A stretch of DNA of 64,000 nucleotides from Merdibacter massiliensis (lineage in GTDB: Bacteria; Bacillota_I; Bacilli_A; Erysipelotrichales; Erysipelotrichaceae). Positions 50,933-60,128 of the stretch are shown one piece after another. Under the pieces are notes generated by a model. That model searched no databases and was not told where the DNA came from. It was given only the letters and a program-made list of their open reading frames with translations. Both the position numbers and the translations under genes were made by a program. The stretch lies in the NCBI RefSeq assembly GCF_900155395.1, contig NZ_LT699728.1, positions 124,001-188,000 on the forward strand, given 5' to 3'. Numbering within the stretch: the first letter of the stretch is position 1; every line of letters starts with the position of its first letter.

Positions 50933-52399
50933 TTATTGATTCGTTGGCTGTCCGCCATTTTCTACTGTTTTTATTGCCTGTACAGCAGCATCCACTGTAT
51001 CCATGTCCGGATACATGACATAAGCATAGTTGCCAAGCTCATAACAGTAATCTGTGCCTCCTGTACCATTCACACTGACAGTACCCATCGTCCAGCTGCC
51101 GCCTTGGGACAACTGCATATTGACTAATGCACGAATATCAGAAGAACTCATATCTGTTTCAAAAGAGTCCCCGACAGCATCCAAGAAGCTCATATATCCA
51201 GTTAAGATAGCTGGAGAAGTTGCTTTATCGATCATTCCTTGAATGACACGCATCTGGTTGCGTCCACGCTCACGGTCACCTTCTACGAAAGAATGACGCT
51301 CTCTGGAGAACATCAATGCCTGATCGCCATTCAGTTCCATCACGCTTTGCGTAAAGCTGTATCCACCGATACTGAAAGCATAACCATCTGTGTTGTCCAC
51401 TGTGATACCGCCTAAGGCATCAACAATGTTTTGTACACTGGAGAAATTGACACGCAAAGTATAGTTGATATCAATACCAAACAGTTTTTCTAACGTTGCA
51501 CGTGTCGTATCAGCGCCATGCAGACCAGTATGCGTCAGTTTATCCATTTGACCGATACCGCAGCCTAAACTTGGATCACAGTCTGTTTCCACATAATAAT
51601 CACGCGGGATGCTGACTAACTGAATACATTTGGTCGTTGGATTCACTGTAACCAACATATTGACATCGCTGCGGGATACCGTACTAATGCTGCCATATGT
51701 ATCGATGCCTGTTACCAGTACCGTAAACGGCTGTTTTGTCACATCGACTGCAGAAGTATCTGCACTCATCTCTGTATAATATACATAAGTATAAATAACC
51801 TTGGTTTCATCACTGAAATTGGCATAATCGCTTTGATCTGTAACGATCGAACGATAAGATTCATCTAATAAGATTGCTTTGCTGTCATCTTTATACAATG
51901 CATCTACCATCTCTAACAAAGCGCCATCATCTTCTGTCTGTACCGTGACATTCTCTTTTGTCTTCACATCATCTTTAAAATCATTAACGACATCATCATC
52001 CATAGAAGTAGAAGTACCAATCGTAGCATGCAGATCTTTGATGGAATCAATGCCAGAATCTGCTTTAACGACAACCGAAATCTCATGTTTCTGCTGACCG
52101 TCATGTGTGATTGCATCAAATAAGGAATTTGTTTTGAACAAATACATATTTCCGATGATCAATGCAACACAGACGATCACAGTAAGAATCGATCCTAATA
52201 CACGATTGACTTTATTGACACGTTTGCTCAATAACATAAAATAAAGCAATAAGACGATCAACAATAAAGCGACAATTCCAATCACTAAATATAGCGTTGG
52301 CAGGACACCTAACATCAATACCTGTACTACTGCAGCAATAGAAACGATCAATAACAATAAGAACAAATACCAAGCAGGTTTCTTCCAAAGTTTTTTCAT
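50933..52399 (-). CDS. LytR-CpsA-Psr (LCP) family glycopolymer ligase
   Basis: The 488-residue product starts MKKLWKKPAWYLFLLLL (ATG 52397-52399). It has three N-terminal membrane helices, then an accessory domain and the LCP domain: VLVTGIDTYGSISTVSRSDV, SIPRDYYVETDC, ALMFSRERHSFVEGDRERG and RNQMRVIQGMI, carrying the conserved Arg and Asp residues. LCP enzymes transfer lipid-linked glycopolymers to peptidoglycan. An IS110 copy is inserted directly before its ATG, displacing its native Shine-Dalgarno and promoter. It may attach whichever polymer the adjacent cassettes make. Confidence 0.92.
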   Translation of the reverse strand: MKKLWKKPAWYLFLLLLIVSIAAVVQVLMLGVLPTLYLVIGIVALLLIVLLLYFMLLSKRVNKVNRVLGSILTVIVCVALIIGNMYLFKTNSLFDAITHDGQQKHEISVVVKADSGIDSIKDLHATIGTSTSMDDDVVNDFKDDVKTKENVTVQTEDDGALLEMVDALYKDDSKAILLDESYRSIVTDQSDYANFSDETKVIYTYVYYTEMSADTSAVDVTKQPFTVLVTGIDTYGSISTVSRSDVNMLVTVNPTTKCIQLVSIPRDYYVETDCDPSLGCGIGQMDKLTHTGLHGADTTRATLEKLFGIDINYTLRVNFSSVQNIVDALGGITVDNTDGYAFSIGGYSFTQSVMELNGDQALMFSRERHSFVEGDRERGRNQMRVIQGMIDKATSPAILTGYMSFLDAVGDSFETDMSSSDIRALVNMQLSQGGSWTMGTVSVNGTGGTDYCYELGNYAYVMYPDMDTVDAAVQAIKTVENGGQPTNQ

Positions 52400-52409
52400 C
52401 TTTTCCTCC
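52400..52409 (-). promoter_or_regulatory. IS-supplied Shine-Dalgarno for the LCP gene
   Basis: The minus-strand terminal bases GGAGGAAAAG of the IS are directly followed by the LCP start codon, replacing the native AGAGGTGAAAAG now at 54020-54031. Confidence 0.75.
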
Positions 52410-52490
52410 ATTTCCCCGCGCCTAAAGTCGCGCGGACACAAATATTTCATCAATAAATCCCACATGCTTTATTTTCGTGTTACCCTATAA

Positions 52491-52698
52491 GAGAGGTGGT
52501 ATACTACAGAGCACGTGGAGGTGAGTAGGAATTCTACTCAATTGAATATCCTGTATTTTTATAAGTTGCCGTCATCATATCAAGCACAAATAAGTAGGAC
52601 TTTGAGCCTGGACACTTATGATTGTTCAATCAACTGTTGTCGATTCGCTTTGATGACAGTCAATGCCACCTCTCCTTTTGTATGAAAGGAGCTTTTTT
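52491..52698 (+). ncRNA. Candidate IS110 bridge RNA, copy 2
   Basis: Same sequence and pairing as the RNA of copy 1: closing stem GAGAGGTGG/CCACCTCTC, guide-like GGAGGTGAG at 52517-52525 and terminal hairpin with six T before the transposase start. Confidence 0.6.
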
Positions 52699-52700
52699 AT

Positions 52701-53957
52701 ATGGCAATGAAAATCGTTCGTTTCAACTGCTGTGGCATGGATGTTCACAAAGATCTGGTCGTCGCTACTATTGGTATCACCGATAGACAGTCGAACATCA
52801 CAGAATATTTCCAACAATCTTTTTCCACTTTAAACTCGGACCTATATCGTTTAAAGGATTGGCTGAATTCTTATCACTGTTGTGATGTCTGCATGGAATC
52901 TACCGGTAAATACTGGATCCCTATCTTCAACATTCTTGAAGGTGAGATCAATGTCCATTTAACTCATCCCAAGTATGTCAAAGCCATCAAAGGCAAAAAA
53001 ACTGATAAGAAAGATTCCAAATGGATCTGTGATCTCTTCAAACATGATCTGATCAAATTCTCGTTTATCCCTCCAAAAGAAATCCGAGAACTGCGTGAGA
53101 TCGCCCGTTACCGATACAAGCTGGTCTGCATGCGTTCTTCAGAACGGAATCGTTATCAGAACTGTATGACCGTTTCCAATATCGGATTAGCTTCTGTTGT
53201 CTCCGATCCTTTTGGCAAGACAGCTTCCAATATCATGAAAGAAGTCATGAAGCCAAACGTGATTGATGATGACAAGATCTTAAAACTCATTCACAAAAAT
53301 TGTAAGAACAAAGATAAGATACTAGACTCCCTTCACGGCTATCACATCGAAGCGGATCAACGATTCAAGATGGAAAAATCATTGAATCATATGGAGTACT
53401 TGGATCAACTCATCAATTCATGTGAAGCAGAATTGGTCAAGCGGGCTTATCCTTTACGCGAATCTTTCCAGCATATCATACAAATAAAAGGAATCAGTTC
53501 CTTATCGGCCATTCTGATCATCTCTGAAATAGGAATCGATATGTCTCAGTTTGAATCCGACAAACAACTTGTCAGTTGGGCTGGACTTTCTCCTGCCAAC
53601 AACGAAAGTGCCGGCAAGAAAAAGTCAGTTCGTATCTCCAAAGCTGGACAATATCTCAAACCACTGCTTGTCCAATGTGCTTTATCGACCATCAAAGATA
53701 AGACATCTTATTTTGGAAGAAAGTATTCCAATATCAAGAAACGACGTGGTCACAAGAAAGCCATCATTGCGATCGCACGCATGATGTTGGTCAGTATCTA
53801 TCACATGATCCTAACAGGCGAAGTATTTCAACCAACGGATTATGAATCCTTCATGAATCCACGATCCGATACCAAACAATCACTAACAGTTGAAGAAGCA
53901 TTAAACTTTTTGAAACAATCCGGCATTGATATATCTTCTATTCAAATCAACTTATAA
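52701..53957 (+). CDS. IS110-family transposase, copy 2
   Basis: A full-length 418-residue DEDD transposase, one residue different from copy 1 (Ile for Thr in ESFQHI-IQIKG). Motifs GMDVHKD, CMESTGKYW, KTDKKDSKW and WAGLSPANNESAGKKK are intact, so it is probably active. Confidence 0.93.
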   Translation: MAMKIVRFNCCGMDVHKDLVVATIGITDRQSNITEYFQQSFSTLNSDLYRLKDWLNSYHCCDVCMESTGKYWIPIFNILEGEINVHLTHPKYVKAIKGKKTDKKDSKWICDLFKHDLIKFSFIPPKEIRELREIARYRYKLVCMRSSERNRYQNCMTVSNIGLASVVSDPFGKTASNIMKEVMKPNVIDDDKILKLIHKNCKNKDKILDSLHGYHIEADQRFKMEKSLNHMEYLDQLINSCEAELVKRAYPLRESFQHIIQIKGISSLSAILIISEIGIDMSQFESDKQLVSWAGLSPANNESAGKKKSVRISKAGQYLKPLLVQCALSTIKDKTSYFGRKYSNIKKRRGHKKAIIAIARMMLVSIYHMILTGEVFQPTDYESFMNPRSDTKQSLTVEEALNFLKQSGIDISSIQINL

Positions 53958-54024
53958 ATTTTTTCGATATTTTTACTACTTATTTTTAAGTCGGCTTTTT
54001 TTTTACAGTTTTATTCACACTTTT

Positions 54025-54031
54025 CACCTCT
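54025..54031 (-). promoter_or_regulatory. Orphaned Shine-Dalgarno beside IS110 copy 2
   Basis: AGAGGTG on the minus strand, followed by AAAAG and the IS right end. Joined to the LCP start codon it would give a standard 5-base spacing. Confidence 0.7.
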
Positions 54032-54136
54032 GAATTTTTTACATACTTTTAAAGGATAGCATAAAAATCCGTATTTGTTAACAAGTGCAGCTATTTTCAC
54101 AGAAAATTTATAGATTATGTAACAAAAACGATCGAT

Positions 54137-55174
54137 TTAATCTACCCAAAGCCTTGCTTCTACTCCTAAACGAAGATAGCGCATGATGCCTTGATCCTGT
54201 ACACAAAGCTGTAAGACACTTTCTTTTTGTTCCTCATTGAAATCAAATAATGATTGCTGCATCGTCGGCCGAACACCCAACAGCTGCGCATCTTCTAAAA
54301 AAGAAGGACGTGTAAAATAAAAACGCTTGCTGCTGTCATTGACCGTAAAGTAATGATATTTTCTTCTATTTTTCTTTTCCAAATGTATTTGACAGATACC
54401 TTCATCCGTATGCATGAAAGAATCAATCGGGAATGCATCTCTGCTGAGGGCATGTAAGTATACACCATGATTATTCGTAATGAACAAAGAAGATTGGATC
54501 ATCTGCAGCTCATTGGTAATTTCATCCACCAACATCATCCATTCATCGCCATACTGTTCCTGTAAAGCATGTGCATCGCTTTCTGCATCTGCAACGATCA
54601 CATTGCGAAGCTGTTGGTAAAAACAAGCAACTTCATCCGGATCATCAAAGGTGATCTTATCCTGGATCCATCTTGCACTATCCACAATGGCCCGATAAAT
54701 CGGTTCCATCAACGGCTGGACACCATAAGAAATCGTTTGGATGCCATGTGCCGCTGCCAGATCTTCCGCCTCCTGCGTAAAGCCATTCATCGAAAAGAAT
54801 ACACCTTGGTCATGATATTGTTTTCTTGAAGAGAGACAGCCGTCACTCTCTCGCAGATACACTTGCGAGATATCCTGCATTTTCCCCATAAATTCACGGA
54901 TATGCGCCTTTCCGATCTTTCGATCATAAAAACGTGCTTCTACACATAAACGAAGCGGCTGCATAAACGGCGTGGCAGCATGAAACACATAGACACCATC
55001 CACATCATGCCATTGTGCTCTTCCTTTTACCTCTCTGCCATATTCCCGATACGTACGCAGTCCATCTTCTTCCTTTACTTTTGCTGACGCAAAGCCGCCT
55101 TTTTGCAACAAATGTTCACAAACACAAAAAAACAAAAAACTGCGTAACTGATATAATTCTAAACTAATCGCCAC
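54137..55174 (-). CDS. Protein with Mrr-like restriction-endonuclease fold, catalytic lysine replaced
   Basis: The 345-residue product probably starts at GTG 55174 (MAISLELYQL), preceded by GAGGG. Residues about 30-140 resemble the Mrr_cat PD-(D/E)xK core: DVDGVYVFHAA, LRLCVEARFYDRKIGKAHIREFMGK, then GVFFSMNGFTQEAEDLAAAHGI. The motif that is normally ExK reads EAR, so nuclease activity may be reduced or the lysine of YDRK may substitute. The C-terminal half is unrecognised. The gene stands alone, next to IS110 copy 2. A role in DNA or RNA processing or defence is possible. Confidence 0.55.
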   Translation of the reverse strand: MAISLELYQLRSFLFFCVCEHLLQKGGFASAKVKEEDGLRTYREYGREVKGRAQWHDVDGVYVFHAATPFMQPLRLCVEARFYDRKIGKAHIREFMGKMQDISQVYLRESDGCLSSRKQYHDQGVFFSMNGFTQEAEDLAAAHGIQTISYGVQPLMEPIYRAIVDSARWIQDKITFDDPDEVACFYQQLRNVIVADAESDAHALQEQYGDEWMMLVDEITNELQMIQSSLFITNNHGVYLHALSRDAFPIDSFMHTDEGICQIHLEKKNRRKYHYFTVNDSSKRFYFTRPSFLEDAQLLGVRPTMQQSLFDFNEEQKESVLQLCVQDQGIMRYLRLGVEARLWVD

Positions 55175-55474
55175 AATGATCCCTCAATTCTTTGTTTTTA
55201 TTATACCATAGCATTTCTTCTATAAAAAAGAGAAACTAGTCTCATTCAACTATGCGATAACCTGCACAAAAAAGAACAGATTCTGCTTTTTCCACATTTT
55301 CTTTCTTATCATCACATTCGCTGGTACCTGCTGGACAGGACATACCAGCAATTTTTCTTTATCCGTATTTCCAATAAAGCAAGTTCAAATCTACCAGTGT
55401 ATCATCTGTCATTTGCTACAGAAAAATCTCCTTTCATTTTTAAATATCTATTTTTAGCAATAAATGCTTAATAT
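55175..55474. other. Intergenic region with a GCTGGTA hairpin
   Basis: No gene. A 7-bp stem GCTGGTA/TACCAGC (55320-55326 with 55343-55349) is followed by AATTTTT on the plus strand and looks like a terminator, although no plus-strand gene precedes it. A small unrecognised RNA is possible. Confidence 0.35.
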
Positions 55475-55514
55475 AAAAATGACTGTTTCTTTTTAAATAC
55501 ATAAAGAAACAGTC
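55475..55514 (-). terminator. Terminator of the 1219-residue surface-protein gene
   Basis: GACTGTTTCTTT (55481-55492) pairs with AAAGAAACAGTC (55503-55514); on the minus strand ATTTTTAT follows. Confidence 0.7.
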
Positions 55515-55572
55515 ATAACTACATATAAATTCAAAATTTAAATATCTTATATCGGATCTTTTTTACAATTAT

Positions 55573-58500
55573 CTAATGCGAGTTCTTTTTGCGATAGACG
55601 ATCAATGCAATCACTGCTCCTGCACAAACGACTGCAAATACTGCCCATGGCAAAATCGTATTTGCTGCACTTGTTTGCGAATTCTCTGTTGGATTCTCAT
55701 TTTCTTGTTGTGCTGGGGCAACGATCGTAAAGTTTACCTTTGTTTCTCCATTCACATATACAAAGGTCAATGTATGTTCTCCTGCTGCTAATTTATCTAA
55801 ATAACTAGCTTTTAAAGTAACGATCGTACTTCCCTTTTGCACTGTATATGCTTCTTTTGCCAGTGTCTTGCCGTCTAACAACAAAGAATCCAACCGCTCT
55901 GGTGCTCCGTTTGCCGTAATCGTTAAATCCTGATTGCTGCCTTTGTACCAAACACTGTCCTTTCCTGCCAGTATTTGATAATTCTTGCTGTCTGCCAACA
56001 GCTGGTTCAGTTTATCTATGGATGTGCTTAACTGCTGTTTTTCATTGCCGCTCAGCTGATCATACTGTTCTGCTATAGTTTCGATTTGTTCGATCGCTGC
56101 AAGATCATCCGGTTCCAGACTTACAGGTAATTTATCGATTGCTTCCTGCATGGACGTAATCTTTTCTATTGATTCTAGTGCTGCATTCACTTTATCTAGC
56201 ACTGCTTGTAACTGTTCTTTTTCCTGATTAGTTAAATTTTCATTGTTCAACAGTTCTGTAAGTGAATCTTTCTTCTCTTCCAACTGTTGTTTATCCGCTG
56301 TCGTGATTGCATCTGATGGAGTCAAAGAAGAGATGTTCTTCATATATACCGTAATGCTAGCACTATTTCCTGCTTTGTCTTTTGCAGCGATTGTATACGT
56401 CATATCCGTATTTCCTGCTAGAGTAAAGCTTGTGCCTTCCACTTTTTTTCCATTTACTGTTACACTGTCTAAATTCGTATCATTTACGGTTACTTTCTGT
56501 GTTGTATAGTATGTGGCATCCGGCGTGATTCCGGTAAAGGTTGGTGCAATACCGTCAACAACACCCTCAACATTGATTTCTGTTTCACCATTGACAGTTA
56601 CTGTATAAACACCTTCTTCATCTGGTGTTAAAACATTGCCATTCGCCTTTACTGCAAAATGATCTGCTTTTTTATATCCATTCTCAATATTGACAGTAAA
56701 TTGAAATGTTTTGCCATATTCCACCGTTGTGCTGTCCTCTGTACCAATCTGGTATCCCAAAGGATTTGTTGGCAACGTAACTGTATATGTATTGGGAATT
56801 TCTTCAAACTGTGCAGTATAAAGCTTCGATTCGGTTACAGTGGTTACTTCTGGTAACCAGCCGATAAACGCATAGGAAGAATGATCTGTGCCTTCCTTGG
56901 ATGGCATTGTCTTATCATAATTCGGCATATCCCCAAATGTGTAATAGCTCACATACTCTGCCTTGTTGTCTTCATTCGTATCCCAGCCGATTTGATAATT
57001 AACTTTATGATTCGCAGGCTGCTCACCAGTGTATGTACCGCCAATATTTACATTTATGGTCCCATCATTCGCAATACTTCCATTATTGGAGAAAGATACA
57101 CCTTCCGGTATGATGAGAGAGCTCGTAGCAGGCACGTTGAAGGCAACAGTTTCATCAATCGCCAAATCATCCATCAACGTAACATTCCCACAGACACTAC
57201 CCGTATGTTCAGACGGTTTGAACAAGATGCAGTTCCAACTATTTTTATTGTCAGTCTTTCCTATAGAATCTGCATAAATTACTGCATGTCCTTCTTTACT
57301 GGTTGATAGGTTATAGAGGCTTGTTCCCGACTTATTTTCAATAGTAACAATTCCTCCTGATATAACTGTTTGTGGGTTATTAAAAGGTTTGTTGGGATCA
57401 TAGTATATTCCATCATAACCACTGCTGATATCGATTCTGCCACCATTTATGGAAACAGTTCCAGTATTGGTGCAAATACCTCTTCCATCTGATGCAGAAT
57501 TCTTTATATTAATCTTTCCACCATTAATAGTAAGAATTTCTCTACTACTTGCTGCTTCTTCATTTGATGAATAATTAATAGCTCCATCTGATGAAACACT
57601 GCGTGTAACATTCAATATGCCCATCGTATTTATATCATCAGATTGTGAATACACAGCAAGACTGCCGCCCTGATTGATATCGATTCCACTTACATTACAA
57701 ACAGCATCATCTGCCAGGATCAGATGAACACTGCCCGAAACAGTAATTTTTTGTGAAACATCATTCGTACCGCTGACAAGATACCAACCATCAGTTAATG
57801 ATGTCTCTGCAGCAAATTCTTTTGCTGCAACAGACTTTGTTTCATTTGTTTTTGGATCAAAATAAGTTGTCACATACTCAACAGGATTCCCTAAAGGTGC
57901 ATTGCCGGTATAGCTGCCATTTGGCTCAATTTGAATTTTTCCTAAGTTATTAATAGTTCCTTTATTTTCAAGACTACCCTGATCTGCGACGGTAAGAATC
58001 GAACCATTTGGAATTTCGAGGGTTTCATTAGACTGAATGGTCACACTGCTGTCAATCTGTATCTCACCATACGCTGTACCATTTGTGCCTTTGAACCAGA
58101 TGCAGCTCCAATCATCAGTATTTTCACTACCTACTATGCTGTTAGCATAAATCACTACATCGCTTCCTGGTTCGGTATAAAAACTTGCAGAGCTTTTATA
58201 GTCTGAACCATTGCCAATGTCATCGGCACCCGATCCGCCTGTTGCAGTTATGATACCGCCCTTCAGTGTAATATTACCTGAAGTTCCTTTATATCCACCG
58301 CCACCGATTCCGGCGCCCCCGCTGCCGCCAGTTGCAAAGACAATACCTCCTGAAATTTCGATGTCTCCAACACCGCCATACCAATAACCGCCACCGATTC
58401 CTGCAGCACCGTCTTTTCCTCCATTAGCAGTAATCGTACCGCCAGTGATGACAATATTGCTGCAATCACTTACATATCCGCTGCCAATACCAGCACCCTT

Positions 58501-59232
58501 TTCTCCTCCTTCTGCAGTTACGGATCCTCCAGTGATAAGGATGCTACCAACATTCCCATAAGCAGTACTACCAATACCAGCGCCGCCTTCAGTATTGCTG
58601 ACTGCTGATATTATTCCGCCATTAATCGTAATACTATTAACATCCCCATGGTTACCACTACCGATTCCTGCTGTATTTTTTATACCTGTTGCAGTAATTT
58701 TGCCACCATTGATTGTAATGCTGTTGACAATTGACTCTGTCCAAGCATCACCATTCCAACCGCCAATGCCGGCACCGCCGTTAGTCCCTCCGATTGCACT
58801 GATATTGCCACCGTTAATTACAATATTGCCGCCATCGCCACCTCCGATACCAGCATTTTTGTCTCCGCCATTTGCAATTAAATGGCCCATTAAATCATCA
58901 ACAGACTGTGCTGTAATAGTTACCTGATGCTCTTTATTAACTATAATCCCCTGTTTTGCATCCAGTGTTGCACCATTTCCTAGCACCAGCACCACATCAC
59001 CAGTAACTGTAATTTGATCTTCTATGGTGACATCACCTGTTACCAGATACCAGCCATCACTCATGCTAGAGGTATCTTCTGTAACCGTAGTATATTCTCC
59101 TACATACGATTGTAGTTCACCATTTTCATCTATGTATTGAATTCCGGTTTGATCTGCTGCATGAACAGCAGCAGGCATCATACTAAAAATCATTGCCAGT
59201 GTCAAAAGCATACGAAATACTTTCTTTTTCAT
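55573..59232 (-). CDS. Giant secreted beta-helix surface protein with X2-like domain and C-terminal membrane anchor
   Basis: The 1219-residue product starts MKKKVFRMLLTLAMIFSMMP after AGGAG. Residues about 120-350 hold about eight 28-33-residue repeats of the form (I)TINGG(x)I-A-GG--GAGIG-G, a glycine-rich beta-helix. A second beta-helix block follows at about 470-700. Then comes a bacterial repeat (GWDTNEDNKAEYVSYY, AFIGWLPEV), an Ig-like domain (DTNLDSVTVNGKKVEG), a helical segment (about 990-1090) and the X2-like module (GSTIVTLKASYLDKLAAGEH). The end ILPWAVFAVVCAGAVIALIV plus YRKKNSH is a membrane anchor. It is probably an adhesin or glycan-binding protein. Confidence 0.75.
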   Translation of the reverse strand: MKKKVFRMLLTLAMIFSMMPAAVHAADQTGIQYIDENGELQSYVGEYTTVTEDTSSMSDGWYLVTGDVTIEDQITVTGDVVLVLGNGATLDAKQGIIVNKEHQVTITAQSVDDLMGHLIANGGDKNAGIGGGDGGNIVINGGNISAIGGTNGGAGIGGWNGDAWTESIVNSITINGGKITATGIKNTAGIGSGNHGDVNSITINGGIISAVSNTEGGAGIGSTAYGNVGSILITGGSVTAEGGEKGAGIGSGYVSDCSNIVITGGTITANGGKDGAAGIGGGYWYGGVGDIEISGGIVFATGGSGGAGIGGGGYKGTSGNITLKGGIITATGGSGADDIGNGSDYKSSASFYTEPGSDVVIYANSIVGSENTDDWSCIWFKGTNGTAYGEIQIDSSVTIQSNETLEIPNGSILTVADQGSLENKGTINNLGKIQIEPNGSYTGNAPLGNPVEYVTTYFDPKTNETKSVAAKEFAAETSLTDGWYLVSGTNDVSQKITVSGSVHLILADDAVCNVSGIDINQGGSLAVYSQSDDINTMGILNVTRSVSSDGAINYSSNEEAASSREILTINGGKINIKNSASDGRGICTNTGTVSINGGRIDISSGYDGIYYDPNKPFNNPQTVISGGIVTIENKSGTSLYNLSTSKEGHAVIYADSIGKTDNKNSWNCILFKPSEHTGSVCGNVTLMDDLAIDETVAFNVPATSSLIIPEGVSFSNNGSIANDGTINVNIGGTYTGEQPANHKVNYQIGWDTNEDNKAEYVSYYTFGDMPNYDKTMPSKEGTDHSSYAFIGWLPEVTTVTESKLYTAQFEEIPNTYTVTLPTNPLGYQIGTEDSTTVEYGKTFQFTVNIENGYKKADHFAVKANGNVLTPDEEGVYTVTVNGETEINVEGVVDGIAPTFTGITPDATYYTTQKVTVNDTNLDSVTVNGKKVEGTSFTLAGNTDMTYTIAAKDKAGNSASITVYMKNISSLTPSDAITTADKQQLEEKKDSLTELLNNENLTNQEKEQLQAVLDKVNAALESIEKITSMQEAIDKLPVSLEPDDLAAIEQIETIAEQYDQLSGNEKQQLSTSIDKLNQLLADSKNYQILAGKDSVWYKGSNQDLTITANGAPERLDSLLLDGKTLAKEAYTVQKGSTIVTLKASYLDKLAAGEHTLTFVYVNGETKVNFTIVAPAQQENENPTENSQTSAANTILPWAVFAVVCAGAVIALIVYRKKNSH

Positions 59233-59347
59233 GTTCTCTCTCCTTGTCTTTTTTAAAGAAAATTATAACACTTTTCTTATTCTTCAGGGTGCAATTTATT
59301 TGCAAAATTCATATAATTTTCAGTTTCCCCCTCCATTTTCTAAACAT

Positions 59348-59376
59348 AAAAAATGATGAATAGCATCTATTCATCA
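59348..59376 (-). terminator. Terminator of the tRNA operon
   Basis: On the minus strand TGATGAATAG/CTATTCATCA (10 bp, 3-base loop) is followed by TTTTTT, 15 bases after the tRNA-Phe 3' end. Confidence 0.85.
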
Positions 59377-59390
59377 CTTTCTTTTCTTCA

Positions 59391-59466
59391 TGGTGGTCTC
59401 GGTCGGAATCGAACCAACGACACAAGGATTTTCAGTCCTTTGCTCTACCGACTGAGCTACGAGACC
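59391..59466 (-). tRNA. tRNA-Phe(GAA)
   Basis: Acceptor GGTCTCG/CGAGACC, anticodon loop CTGAAAA, encoded CCA. Last gene of a seven-tRNA minus-strand cluster. Confidence 0.95.
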
Positions 59467-59470
59467 ATCT

Positions 59471-59547
<77 letters not shown>

Positions 59548-59563
59548 ATGTCTTTTTCCTTAC

Positions 59564-59654
59564 TGGCGGAGGAACTGGGATTCGAACCCAGGCGCCGCTT
59601 TCACGACCTACCGGTTTTCAAGACCGGACCCTTCAACCACTTGGGTATTCCTCC
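59564..59654 (-). tRNA. tRNA-Ser(TGA)
   Basis: Acceptor GGAGGAA, anticodon loop CTTGAAA, long variable arm, encoded CCA. Confidence 0.94.
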
Positions 59655-59666
59655 ATCTCTTTTTTT

Positions 59667-59743
59667 TGGTGGACCCTGTAGGACTCGAACCTACGACCCA
59701 CCGGTTATGAGCCGGATGCTCTGACCAACTGAGCTAAGGGTCC
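59667..59743 (-). tRNA. tRNA with CAT anticodon, probably tRNA-Ile2 (lysidine-modified)
   Basis: Acceptor GGACCCT/AGGGTCC, anticodon loop CTCATAA, encoded CCA. Of the three CAT tRNAs here, this resembles the Bacillus-type tRNA-Ile2 (GGACC acceptor); an elongator Met identity is the alternative. Confidence 0.8.
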
Positions 59744-59758
59744 TTTTCTTATCTCATT

Positions 59759-59835
59759 TGGTGGCTGGAGTGAGACTCGAACTCACGACCTTCCGGGTAT
59801 GAACCGGATGCTCTAGCCAACTAAGCTATCCAGCC
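59759..59835 (-). tRNA. tRNA-Met(CAT), elongator
   Basis: Acceptor GGCTGGA/TCCAGCC, anticodon loop TTCATAC as in typical Firmicute elongator Met tRNAs, encoded CCA. Confidence 0.85.
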
Positions 59836-59845
59836 ATTTTTTTCA

Positions 59846-59922
59846 TGGTCGGGATGACAGGATTTGAACCTGCGACCCCTTGATCCCAAATCAAGTGCAC
59901 TACCAAGCTGTGCTACATCCCG
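59846..59922 (-). tRNA. tRNA-Pro(TGG)
   Basis: Acceptor CGGGATG/CATCCCG, anticodon loop TTTGGGA, encoded CCA. Confidence 0.95.
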
Positions 59923-59938
59923 TTCTCTTACAAAAAAA

Positions 59939-60015
59939 TGGCGCGCCCAGCAGGAATCGAACCCACAACCTTTTGATCCGTAGTCAAACGCTCTATCCAG
60001 TTGAGCTATGGGCGC
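59939..60015 (-). tRNA. tRNA-Arg(ACG)
   Basis: Acceptor GCGCCCA/TGGGCGC, anticodon loop CTACGGA, encoded CCA. First gene of the cluster. Confidence 0.95.
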
Positions 60016-60048
60016 ATATCTCTGATGTCTTCACATCAGTGCTCGTAT

Positions 60049-60077
60049 ATAATAGCAAACTATTTCCTTTTTTGCAA
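60049..60077 (-). promoter_or_regulatory. Promoter of the tRNA operon
   Basis: On the minus strand TTGCAA (60072-60077), a 17-base spacer and TATTAT (60049-60054), 34 bases before tRNA-Arg. Confidence 0.8.
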
Positions 60078-60094
60078 GTATTTTCTTGCTTTTA

Positions 60095-60125
60095 TTAAAA
60101 AAGATGCTCAAATGAGCACCTTTTC
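60095..60125 (-). terminator. Terminator of the GH25/surface-protein operon
   Basis: AAAAGGTGCTCA/TGAGCATCTTTTTT on the minus strand, directly after the stop codon at 60129. Confidence 0.8.
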
Positions 60126-60128
60126 AAA

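Larger units (their letters stand above)
52400..54021 (+). mobile_element. IS110-family insertion sequence, copy 2
   Basis: Same element as 5173-6794, offset by 47227 bases, with the same ends and CT at both borders. The right flank reads TTTCACCTCTGAATT; on the minus strand this is AGAGGTGAAAAG, the displaced ribosome-binding site of the LCP gene. The transposase is divergent from the LCP gene, as for copy 1 and its neighbour. Confidence 0.88.

Noticed and set aside
58250-58900. Regularly spaced GCC/CCG-rich motifs in the gene at 55573, CRISPR-like at first sight
   Set aside because: They are codons for the AGIGG beta-helix repeats inside a continuous reading frame with variable spacing; no CRISPR array is present in the window.
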